From a virus: 26,212 nucleotides of DNA. The position numbers and the translations under genes were made by a program. The notes under the pieces are model-generated. The model made no database searches. It worked only from the letters and a program-made list of their open reading frames with translations, and had not been told where the DNA came from. This document shows positions 14,097 through 21,969 of the stretch, in pieces. Numbering within the stretch: the stretch's first letter is position 1; each line of letters starts with the position of its first letter. The DNA is taken from IMG/VR virus record IMGVR_UViG_3300017727_000132, positions 1 through 26,212 of that record; one strand, 5' to 3'.

Positions 14097-15661
14097 TGAA
14101 AACTGATAGAATAATTATTGTTGGTGGTGGATCAGCAGGCTGGATGACGGCTGCTACTTTATCACATCAATTTCCTAAAAAAGAAATTACACTAATCGAA
14201 TCACCAAATGCGCCTATCATTGGTGTTGGTGAAAGTACGATAGGTAAAATTAATAATTGGCTATCTTTATTACAAATCAAAGATACTGATTTTATGAAAC
14301 ATACAGACGCTTCATATAAATTAAGTATTAGATTTGAAGACTTTTATAAAAAGGGAGCTGGTGCATTTCACTATCCTTTTCAACAACCAAAAACAGATAA
14401 TACAGCAAACGGATTAAATGATTGGGTATTAAGAAAAGACGCCTTAAACGGAGAACTAGATGTTTCTGATTATGCAGACTCGTATTGTTCAATTATGGGT
14501 TTAATAAACAATAATACTTTTGCAAAAGATGATATACCAGACTTCTTATTTAATAGAGATTGTGCTTATCATTTTGACGCTATCAAGTTTGGTCAATACT
14601 TAAAAAATCATAGATGTAAAAATGTCAAACATATAGTAGAAGATATTACAGAGGTAGAAACAGATGAAAGAGGCATTAAGAATTTAAATGGTAAGTATTA
14701 TGCTGATCTGTTTATTGATTGTACAGGATTTAAAAGATTACTAATACAAGAAAACTTAAAAGAAGAGTTTACTAGTTATGAAGATATACTACCAAACAAT
14801 AGAGCATTAGCAACACATATAGAGTACGGTTATGGTGAAGTAGAAAAAGATTTAAAACCATATACTAATTGTACAGCTATAGAAAACGGCTGGGTTTGGA
14901 ATATACCATTGTATAGTAGAATGGGTGCTGGTTATGTTTATTCAGATAAGTATGTTACCAGAGAACAGGCAGAAATAGAATTTAAAGAACATTTAAAATC
15001 ACAAGGATTAAATCATACTAATTTAAAATTTAAAGATATAAAATTTACACCAGGTACTATCAACAGACCATTTAGTAAAAATGTTGTTGCAATAGGATTG
15101 TCGTCTGGTTTTATCGAGCCTTTAGAATCAAATAGTTTATTTACAACACATGATAATCTATTACATTTAATAAGAATTATAAACAGAGGTGAAGTAAACC
15201 AGTTTGATAGAGATACTTATAACTTAACAGTAAAAGATAAGTTTAGAGCATTTGCTGAATTTGTTGCAATGCATTATGCCTTATCACATAGAAGTGATAC
15301 TCAATATTGGGTTGACGTACAAAATAGAAAGTATGAAAAGAACATAGATACAAATGAGTTTGTTAGATTTACAGATGGTTTTACTCATGCTATTACCGAT
15401 AGAATGATACAAAGACAATATCCAAAACATGAAGGATTTAATTTCATTGCTACAGGTATGAGATACTTTGCTACAGATTTATCTACAGAAATTAAATTTG
15501 ATTTAAGACCAGAATACGACATAGAACTAACAAAAGAACACATTGTAACAGCTACAGAATATCTAGTAAAACAAAAGAATGAGTGGAATGAATTAGGTAA
15601 AAAACAAAAATCATTGTACAAATACTTGAAAGAAAACATATATGAAAATAGCACTTCTTAA
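14096..15661 (+). CDS. Flavin-dependent (tryptophan-type) halogenase
   Basis: FADH2-dependent halogenase, a 521-aa full-length enzyme. Motifs: GxGxxG-type FAD site GGGSAGW (10-16), GVGEST (43-48), catalytic-lysine motif SYKLSIRF with Lys75 (equivalent to Lys79 of PrnA), W-x-W-x-I-P at GWVWNIP (265-271), and G-x-SSGFIEPLES (334-345) with Glu344 in the place of the PrnA active-site Glu. All key residues are intact, so it is predicted to be active: it would generate HOX, held as a lysine adduct, and halogenate an unidentified substrate. Related genes occur in marine cyanomyoviruses, and a cyanophage member (VirX1) has been reported to iodinate. It is coupled to gp55 and overlaps gp47 by 20 nt. 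Confidence 0.9.
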   Translation: MKTDRIIIVGGGSAGWMTAATLSHQFPKKEITLIESPNAPIIGVGESTIGKINNWLSLLQIKDTDFMKHTDASYKLSIRFEDFYKKGAGAFHYPFQQPKTDNTANGLNDWVLRKDALNGELDVSDYADSYCSIMGLINNNTFAKDDIPDFLFNRDCAYHFDAIKFGQYLKNHRCKNVKHIVEDITEVETDERGIKNLNGKYYADLFIDCTGFKRLLIQENLKEEFTSYEDILPNNRALATHIEYGYGEVEKDLKPYTNCTAIENGWVWNIPLYSRMGAGYVYSDKYVTREQAEIEFKEHLKSQGLNHTNLKFKDIKFTPGTINRPFSKNVVAIGLSSGFIEPLESNSLFTTHDNLLHLIRIINRGEVNQFDRDTYNLTVKDKFRAFAEFVAMHYALSHRSDTQYWVDVQNRKYEKNIDTNEFVRFTDGFTHAITDRMIQRQYPKHEGFNFIATGMRYFATDLSTEIKFDLRPEYDIELTKEHIVTATEYLVKQKNEWNELGKKQKSLYKYLKENIYENSTS

Positions 15662-16688
15662 CGATACACACTTTGGTTGTAGAAACGATAGTCCAGCTTT
15701 TATGGAGTATCAAAATAGATTTTACAATGAATTGTTTTTTCCTTATTTAAAAGAACATAACATAAACACACTTGTTCATTTAGGTGATGTAGTTGATAGA
15801 AGAAAGTTTATTAACCATAATACAGCACATAACTTTAAGAAAGTATTTTGGGACAAGATAGATGAAATGAAACTAGATACACATATTATCATTGGTAACC
15901 ACGATACTTACTATAAGAATACCAATGAAATAAATGCAATGTCTAATTTAAGTATTAGTAAAGAGGCTAAAGTATATACAAGACCAACTGAGGTTACATT
16001 TGACAATTTAGATATATTGTTTTTACCTTGGATTTGTGATGATAATTATGATGATAGTATTTACAAGATAGATAATTCAACATCATTAATAGCTATGGGT
16101 CATTTAGAAGTTAAAGGTTTTGAAATGCACAAAGGAGTTTATAACGACCACGGTTTAGATAAAAGTCAATTTACTAAATTTGAAAAAGTTATATCTGGCC
16201 ACTTTCATAAAAAATCAGATGATGGTAGAGTGTATTACCTAGGCACACAATACGAAATAACATGGTCAGATTATGGTTGTCCTAAAGGCTTTCATATATT
16301 TGATACAGAAACAAGAGAATTGGAACGTATATCTAATCCTATAAAAATTCATAAGAAGATAATATACAATGATAAAGAAAACAATTACTTAGATTTTGAT
16401 TATACTGATTATGAAAGGTGTTTTGTTAAAGTATTCATATCACAAAAAACTGATGAAAATATGTACAATACATTTATAGAAAAGTTTTATAACAATACTA
16501 ACGTACATGAATTACAAATAATAGATGATCCTACAGATTTAAATACAACAGTAAGTGATAATATATTAGAACAAGGAGAAGATACTATGACATTTTTAGA
16601 AAATTACATAGATCAAATAGAAACAGACGTTGATAAACAAAAGTTAAAAGCTTTTGCAAAAGACCTTTATACAGAGGCAGGTGAATAA
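15642..16688 (+). CDS. 47: Recombination endonuclease subunit gp47 (SbcD/Mre11-like)
   Basis: Metallophosphoesterase nuclease subunit of the gp46/gp47 complex that resects DNA ends for recombination and host DNA breakdown. It has 348 aa (T4 339). Motifs: NDTHFG with Asp8/His10, GDVVDRR with Asp49, GNHD at 85-88, MGHLEV with His154, and GHFH at 186-189, the complete Mre11-type metal site. The C-terminal part contacts gp46. It starts inside the halogenase gene and is followed, with a 1-nt overlap, by an oxygenase gene rather than directly by gp46. Confidence 0.94.
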   Translation: MKIALLNDTHFGCRNDSPAFMEYQNRFYNELFFPYLKEHNINTLVHLGDVVDRRKFINHNTAHNFKKVFWDKIDEMKLDTHIIIGNHDTYYKNTNEINAMSNLSISKEAKVYTRPTEVTFDNLDILFLPWICDDNYDDSIYKIDNSTSLIAMGHLEVKGFEMHKGVYNDHGLDKSQFTKFEKVISGHFHKKSDDGRVYYLGTQYEITWSDYGCPKGFHIFDTETRELERISNPIKIHKKIIYNDKENNYLDFDYTDYERCFVKVFISQKTDENMYNTFIEKFYNNTNVHELQIIDDPTDLNTTVSDNILEQGEDTMTFLENYIDQIETDVDKQKLKAFAKDLYTEAGE

Positions 16689-17338
16689 TGGACGAAGAGT
16701 ACAAATTAGAATACAAATATTATCATTGGGGACCTTTTGTTATGCAAACAAAGATAACAGAGGAACTTAGATTATGGATGTTAGATGAGGCTAGAAAACA
16801 ACAAGAAAACTTTAATAAAGAATTAGCTGGTCATTTAAAATATCAGTTTAAATATACAGATGAAGTTGCTGGCCAGTTTTATGAAAAAACACAACCAATA
16901 TTTAAAATGTATAGACAAGGTCATGTTGACTTTCATGGATCAAAAGGTAAAGAAGTTAGATATGTTGGCAGGTCATTATGGGTAAACTTTATGAAACCTG
17001 GTGATTGGAATCCACCACATATACATGGTGGTGATTTTTCTTTTGTTGTTTACTTAGATGTACCCGATGAATTAAGAAAAGAGTTTAAAGAGTTTGAAGG
17101 AACAAGTGCTGGTCCAGGTAGTATTACATTTGATTATGGTACAGAATCACGTCCTAAATGGGCTACAAATGCACATCATCATTATCCAGAGTCAGGAGAT
17201 ATGATAATATTTCCAGCATTAACAGCTCATTCAGTAGCACCTTTTAAAACTGATTGTACAAGAATATCTGTTAGTGGTAATTTAACTTACGAACTAAATG
17301 ATAACAATAATTTAGACAGGATAGATGATTACTTTTAA
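16688..17338 (+). CDS. 2OG-Fe(II) oxygenase superfamily protein (no. 3)
   Basis: A 216-aa protein. The iron site motif appears as H111-x-H113 in PPHIHGGDFSFVVYLD, with distal His181 (FPALTAHSVAPF) and Arg192 (CTRISVSGNL), the layout of the TIGR02466/PF13759-like family. The central insertion contains TFDYGTESR and a His cluster (AHHHYPESGD, about 162-171). It lies between gp47 and gp46 with overlaps on both sides (1 nt and 14 nt). The substrate is unknown. It belongs to the same superfamily as the proteins at 10956 and 19040 but is clearly divergent from them. Confidence 0.8.
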   Translation: MDEEYKLEYKYYHWGPFVMQTKITEELRLWMLDEARKQQENFNKELAGHLKYQFKYTDEVAGQFYEKTQPIFKMYRQGHVDFHGSKGKEVRYVGRSLWVNFMKPGDWNPPHIHGGDFSFVVYLDVPDELRKEFKEFEGTSAGPGSITFDYGTESRPKWATNAHHHYPESGDMIIFPALTAHSVAPFKTDCTRISVSGNLTYELNDNNNLDRIDDYF

Positions 17339-19040
17339 GAAAATAAGATATAAAAACTTTTTATCTACAGGTAATACACCAATAGAAGTAGATTTAAATA
17401 AGTCAGATACAACTTTAATAGTAGGTAAAAATGGTAGTGGTAAATCTACACTACTTGACGCCTTGTGTTACGTCTTATTTAACAAACCATTTCGTATGAT
17501 TAAGAAAGAACAAATGGTTAACACTATTAACAATGGTGATTGTATTGTAGAAGTTGATTTTGATGTTGGTACAAAACAATATAAAGTTATTAGAACAATA
17601 AAACCAAACAGCTTTGAGATATATTGCAATGGTAAATTACTAAACCAAGACGCAAGTACTATTGACTATCAAAAATACCTAGAAAAAAATATAATGAAAT
17701 TAAACTATCGTTCTTTTTTACAGGTTGTTTTATTAGGTTCTTCATCATATGAGCCATTTATGAAGATGAAACCAAGATATAGACGAGAAGTTGTTGAAGA
17801 GATACTTGATATCAGAGTTTTTGGCTTAATGGACTTGATTTTACGTTCTCAACAGAGTGATTTACAAAAAAAGTTAACGGAGGTACGCCACCAATGTGAA
17901 TTGATTAAGACGAAGTATCAAACTGAAGCAAAACATCTTAAATCACTGGAAGACCAAGGGACAGACTTCCAGACCTATAAAAAGAAAACGCTAGATAAAA
18001 ACGATCAGGATACGAAGAATTATCAGAAAAAGATACAAAAGTTAAATGAAGAGATAGCCGTGTCAAAAGAGAAGATAAAAGACAGAATGGACCATGACAT
18101 CAAGCTAAATAAACTTCAAAAATTAGAAACTCAGATAGAAACTAATCTAAACTCACATAGAAAAACACTCCAGTTTTTTAAAGACAATGATACTTGTCCT
18201 ACTTGTACACAAACAATAGATGTAAATTTAAAAACTAGTAAATGTGACCACGAACAAAAACATATTACTAAATTAGAATCTGGTATAAATCAACTACTAG
18301 ATGAAATATCTAAGACAGAAATTAAAGTCACCGAGTTTTCTTCTATATCAAATAAAATAAATGATATGAATGTTGAGATTGCTAAAATAACCTCATCATT
18401 AGAGAATATTAAAAGATATAGTGATGATATACACGAAGAGTTACAAATATCTGAAAAAGGTAATATAGACATAGAAAGTATAAAGAAAGACTTAGAGAAT
18501 ATGGCTATTGATCTAAAAGAAGCTGAAGAAAACCTATCTAAAGTACAAGAAGAAAAAGGTTATGTAGATATACTAAGAGAGATATTAAACGACAAAGGTG
18601 CTAAGGCACAGATTATTAAGAAGTATTTACCAATAATGAATACATTAATTAATCAACATCTACAATCTATGGATTTTTATGTTAACTTTAACTTAGATGA
18701 AGAGTTTAACGAAACAATCAAAAGTAGATTTAGAGATAACTTTAATTATAATAACTTTAGTGAAGGTGAGAAGATGAGAATAGACCTTGCCTTACTATTT
18801 ACTTGGCGACAAATAGCTAAAATGAAAAACAGTACAAATACAAATCTATTAATACTAGATGAAATATTTGATAGTAGTTTAGATGGTCAAGGTATGGATG
18901 ATTTCTTTAAAATAATAAAACAATTTGAAAAAGAGAACATCTTTATAATATCACATAAGGGAGATATATTGTTTGATAAGTTTACAAACATAGTTAAGTT
19001 TGAGAAGTATAAAAACTTTACTAGATTAGAGAGGGCTTAA
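17325..19040 (+). CDS. 46: Recombination endonuclease subunit gp46 (SbcC/Rad50-like)
   Basis: ABC-type ATPase partner of gp47. It has 571 aa (T4 560). Walker A GKNGSGKS at 34-41, long coiled coils (about 180-280 and 310-415) flanking the zinc hook CPTC (Cys291, Cys294), ABC signature FSEGEK (478-483), and Walker B LLILDE (508-513) followed by a SLDGQG D-loop. All catalytic parts are present. The segment around 17870-18130 (first coiled coil) uses rarer codons (ACG, CGC, CTG, GCC) than its surroundings, which may mark a recombined patch. It overlaps the upstream oxygenase gene and the next ATG. Confidence 0.94.
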   Translation: MITFKKIRYKNFLSTGNTPIEVDLNKSDTTLIVGKNGSGKSTLLDALCYVLFNKPFRMIKKEQMVNTINNGDCIVEVDFDVGTKQYKVIRTIKPNSFEIYCNGKLLNQDASTIDYQKYLEKNIMKLNYRSFLQVVLLGSSSYEPFMKMKPRYRREVVEEILDIRVFGLMDLILRSQQSDLQKKLTEVRHQCELIKTKYQTEAKHLKSLEDQGTDFQTYKKKTLDKNDQDTKNYQKKIQKLNEEIAVSKEKIKDRMDHDIKLNKLQKLETQIETNLNSHRKTLQFFKDNDTCPTCTQTIDVNLKTSKCDHEQKHITKLESGINQLLDEISKTEIKVTEFSSISNKINDMNVEIAKITSSLENIKRYSDDIHEELQISEKGNIDIESIKKDLENMAIDLKEAEENLSKVQEEKGYVDILREILNDKGAKAQIIKKYLPIMNTLINQHLQSMDFYVNFNLDEEFNETIKSRFRDNFNYNNFSEGEKMRIDLALLFTWRQIAKMKNSTNTNLLILDEIFDSSLDGQGMDDFFKIIKQFEKENIFIISHKGDILFDKFTNIVKFEKYKNFTRLERA

Positions 19041-19624
19041 TGAATTTATTTTCAACATATTTACATCATGTAAATAACAAAGAACTATCAGATAGTTTAA
19101 AAGGTCATTGTGACCAGATATTAAGTGAAGTACAACCACATAAAGATTACCCGATAGGTAGAACAAGTTACTTTGATAATACACTAAGAAAAAAGTACCA
19201 AGAAACATTTTTACCATTTACAGATTTTGTATATGAACAAACATTAGAATATTTAAAAGTATTAGATGTAAAACAAAATGAAATAAACATTAGTCTGGTA
19301 GATTGGTGGGTATCAGATATGCAAAAACATGGTTCACATGACTCACACACGCATACGCCAGGTTCAGTAATAAGTGGTAATTTTTATATTGATATTGATC
19401 CAGGTAGTTCACAAATAAATTTTTATGACGCTGACGCCGATCATAACATATTAGCTGATTTACCCTTTAATAGTTATAATTGTTACAATAGTTCAATTTG
19501 GAATGTACCACCTAAAGAAGGATTACTTTTAATGTGGCCTGCTAATCTAAGACATGGTGTAGAAACTAATATGACAAATAAAAGAATAGCTATCTCTTTT
19601 AATGTAAACGTAACCAAAAAATGA
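19040..19624 (+). CDS. 2OG-Fe(II) oxygenase superfamily protein (no. 4)
   Basis: A 194-aa protein of the same phage family: H103-x-H105 in SHTHTPGSVISGNFYID, INFYD strand (126-130), WPANLRHGVE with His172, and Arg182 in KRIAISFNVNV, ten residues on. Between the strands is an insertion naming no further motif (ADADHNILADLPF). The start codon overlaps the gp46 stop (TAATG) and the stop overlaps the next start (ATGA). No substrate can be deduced. In host genomes such proteins are mostly uncharacterised. Confidence 0.82.
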   Translation: MNLFSTYLHHVNNKELSDSLKGHCDQILSEVQPHKDYPIGRTSYFDNTLRKKYQETFLPFTDFVYEQTLEYLKVLDVKQNEINISLVDWWVSDMQKHGSHDSHTHTPGSVISGNFYIDIDPGSSQINFYDADADHNILADLPFNSYNCYNSSIWNVPPKEGLLLMWPANLRHGVETNMTNKRIAISFNVNVTKK

Positions 19625-20250
19625 AATACCCAATAACAATAGTTGATAACTTTTATGGCAATCCAGATAAAGTTAGAGGGTTGGCATTACAACAAGAGTT
19701 TAAACAAACTACAAAAGGTGGTTTTCCAGGTAAAAGAACAAAACCTTTACATGAAATAAATACAGAGTTGTTTCATTTCTTTAATCATAAGTTGTTTTCA
19801 ATATACTATAATGTAGAGGAAGAAAATTTAAGATGGAAAGTAGATACTTGTTTTGACAAAGCTTATCCTTTTGACAAACACCATAGTGAAGGCTGGATAC
19901 ATAACGACAGTAACGAAAGTAAACTAGTTGGTGTATTATATCTATCACCTCATTGTGATGTAGGTACTTCTTTCTATGATAAACCAGAAGGCTATGATGA
20001 GTTTGCATCCGATATAGAATTAAGAAGACAATTTTATATAGATAGAAAAGAAAAAGATTTATACTTAGAAAGACAGGCATTACATAATTCTAATTTTACA
20101 AAAACATTAGAAGTAAAAGGTAAGTATAATAGATTAGTTGTATATGATTCAAAGTATTACCATGGTTTTGACAACATAAGTATGGTTGATGAAAGATTAA
20201 TACAAGTATTTCATGTAGAAGAGTTATCTACAGAAAGAACACCGATATGA
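19621..20250 (+). CDS. 2OG-like oxygenase-fold protein, DUF6445-type (no. 5)
   Basis: A 209-aa protein. N-terminal KYPITIVDNFYGNPDKVRGLALQQEF (2-27) followed by GGFPGKRT is typical of DUF6445-like proteins. A possible facial triad is visible: H94-x-D96 in GWIHNDSN, distal His181 (YYHGFDN) and Arg192 (ERLIQVFHVEE). Thus the jelly-roll oxygenase chemistry may be intact although the family is not characterised. The middle (about 120-155) is a charged helical insertion. It is coupled by ATGA overlaps to both neighbours. Confidence 0.7.
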   Translation: MKYPITIVDNFYGNPDKVRGLALQQEFKQTTKGGFPGKRTKPLHEINTELFHFFNHKLFSIYYNVEEENLRWKVDTCFDKAYPFDKHHSEGWIHNDSNESKLVGVLYLSPHCDVGTSFYDKPEGYDEFASDIELRRQFYIDRKEKDLYLERQALHNSNFTKTLEVKGKYNRLVVYDSKYYHGFDNISMVDERLIQVFHVEELSTERTPI

Positions 20251-20753
20251 TAGAAGATTACAAAGTAATAGACGATTTTTTACCAAAGGCAGCCTTTGAA
20301 GACCTAAAAAGAGTACATTTAGATACTAACTTTCCTTGGTTTTATATACCTTTTGTAGCTGAGGAAGAAGACAACGATAACTTTTATTTTATACATCGTT
20401 TCTTTTATAACAACAAAGTGAAATCTGATTATTTCAAGGAGTGTTGCCTTCCTTTATTAAATGGTATAGGATACTATAATATAAAAGATATTATAAGAAT
20501 TAAATCTAACTTGTTTACTAAATCACCAAGTCAAATTGAACATGGTGTACACATTGATTACGATGTAGATCATATAACAGGTGTATATTCAGTAAATACA
20601 AATAATGGCTATACACAATTTGATGATGGCACAAAGATTGAGTCAATAGAAAACAGAATGTTATTATTTCATGGACAAAAACCACATCAAAGTGTATCAC
20701 AAACAGATACTAAACAAAGAATAAATATCAACATAAATTACATAGGGCAATAA
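20247..20753 (+). CDS. 2OG-Fe(II) oxygenase, small cyanophage type (no. 6)
   Basis: A 168-aa compact jelly-roll protein: H102-x-D104 (HGVHIDYD), the characteristic VNTNNGYTQFDDGTKIESIENRMLLF block (116-141), distal His147 (KPHQSV) and Arg158 (KQRINININ). This is the short prolyl-hydroxylase-like type common in marine myoviruses. The complete HxD...H...R set predicts activity. It overlaps the previous gene by 4 nt and abuts the deformylase gene (TAA-ATG). No substrate can be read from the sequence. Confidence 0.82.
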   Translation: MIEDYKVIDDFLPKAAFEDLKRVHLDTNFPWFYIPFVAEEEDNDNFYFIHRFFYNNKVKSDYFKECCLPLLNGIGYYNIKDIIRIKSNLFTKSPSQIEHGVHIDYDVDHITGVYSVNTNNGYTQFDDGTKIESIENRMLLFHGQKPHQSVSQTDTKQRINININYIGQ

Positions 20754-21311
20754 ATGAAAGAACTAAAATTAATACCACCATCTGATCCAAGAGTACAACA
20801 CGCAATAGCACCATTTACAAATGAGATGTTAAAAGATGAGGGTTTTGAAACTAGAAAAGAATTGGCTGACTCGATGTATGATTGTATGTCAAAGTTTGGT
20901 GGTATAGGTTTAACTTGTAATCAAGTTGGTCTTCCGTTTAATATGTTTGTATTAGGTAACCACCCTCAAATAGAAAATGGTTTGAAAATGACTTGTTTTA
21001 ATCCTATGATTGTTTCAGCTAGTGATGAAACCATTATGATGAAAGAGGGTTGTTTAACATTTCCTTTTGTCTTTTTAAATATTACAAGACCAAGAAAAGT
21101 TGTAGTAAAGTATGAAGACGAGAATGGTGATTTACAAGAAGGCCATTTAGATGGTATTATGAGTAGAATATTCCAACATGAAACAGATCACATTTTAGGA
21201 AGAACATTTACTGAACACGTTTCTAAGATGAAGTTAGATAGAGCCTATAAAAAGGCAGAGAAAGATATGACTAGATATAAAAAGGCTGTGAAAGAACATG
21301 GAAGAAATTAG
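20754..21311 (+). CDS. def: Peptide deformylase
   Basis: Removes the N-formyl group from nascent proteins. It has 185 aa with all three motifs: GGIGLTCNQVG (49-59; the usual GxGLAAxQ with Thr-Cys in place of Ala-Ala), EGCLTFP (98-104; metal ligand Cys100) and QHETDH (141-146; ligands His142 and His146, catalytic Glu143). A C-terminal lysine-rich helix extends past residue 160. Cyanophages carry related genes, usually explained by D1 turnover; here no photosystem gene is visible, so the reason must be more general. It lies in the oxygenase cluster and overlaps the next gene by 14 nt. Confidence 0.92.
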   Translation: MKELKLIPPSDPRVQHAIAPFTNEMLKDEGFETRKELADSMYDCMSKFGGIGLTCNQVGLPFNMFVLGNHPQIENGLKMTCFNPMIVSASDETIMMKEGCLTFPFVFLNITRPRKVVVKYEDENGDLQEGHLDGIMSRIFQHETDHILGRTFTEHVSKMKLDRAYKKAEKDMTRYKKAVKEHGRN

Positions 21312-21927
21312 AGGCAATAAAAAAATACATTATTTCTGGCCTCAGGTTTTACAAGAGGAAAATATTGGTGTAAAACAAGAACTATTAGATTATGTAAAAA
21401 CATTAGAGTATATAAGAGTAAAACAAGACAATGGTAGTGTTAGCAAAAACCATGATATATTAGATGATGAAATATTTAAAGAACTAAAAGAAACAATTAT
21501 AGACCGTACAAAGTTTTATTTACAAGACCTCTATTCACAAAATCCTTTTGAATTAGAAATTATTGCCAGCTGGGTTATGAAACATAAAAAAGGTGATTTT
21601 GCACAGGCACATTATCATCACAATAGTTATATGAGTGGTGTTTATTACTTACAATCAGACGAAAAATCAGGTAAAATAAATTTTATCAAAAATGACCAAG
21701 AAGATAAATTAAGTCCTACAATAAAACCAGATGTTTATCGTTGGAATGATATTAACGGTGCAATACACTGGTCAAAGGTTACACCTGGCAATTTACTTAT
21801 ATTTCCTTCAAGGCTTGTACATGACACAGATACAAACGAATCAGATATGAATAGATATTGTTTAGCATGGAATATCATGCCTAAGGGTAAAATAGGCGAA
21901 AAAGATCATAAATGGCATATAAAATAA
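21298..21927 (+). CDS. 2OG-Fe(II) oxygenase superfamily protein (no. 7)
   Basis: A 209-aa protein: H105-x-H107 in AQAHYHHNSYMSGVYYLQ, KINFIKND strand (126-133), LLIFPSRLVH with His175 and Arg186. The C-terminus AWNIMPKGKIG closely matches that of the protein at 10956-11534, which also shares SGVYY(I/L)Q, so these two are the closest pair among the seven. It is the last gene of the gp55 operon; a new promoter follows at 21935. No substrate can be deduced. Confidence 0.82.
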   Translation: MEEIRGNKKIHYFWPQVLQEENIGVKQELLDYVKTLEYIRVKQDNGSVSKNHDILDDEIFKELKETIIDRTKFYLQDLYSQNPFELEIIASWVMKHKKGDFAQAHYHHNSYMSGVYYLQSDEKSGKINFIKNDQEDKLSPTIKPDVYRWNDINGAIHWSKVTPGNLLIFPSRLVHDTDTNESDMNRYCLAWNIMPKGKIGEKDHKWHIK

Positions 21928-21934
21928 CACACCA

Positions 21935-21963
21935 TTGACTTTTTAAATCACTTGTGATATATT
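21935..21963 (+). promoter_or_regulatory. Sigma70-like promoter of the DruA-like gene
   Basis: TTGACT (21935-21940), 17-bp spacer, TATATT (21958-21963) with TGTGA upstream resembling an extended -10. The predicted start is at or next to the A of ATG 21970, so the transcript would be leaderless. No Shine-Dalgarno lies between promoter and gene. Confidence 0.78.
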
Positions 21964-21969
21964 AACACT

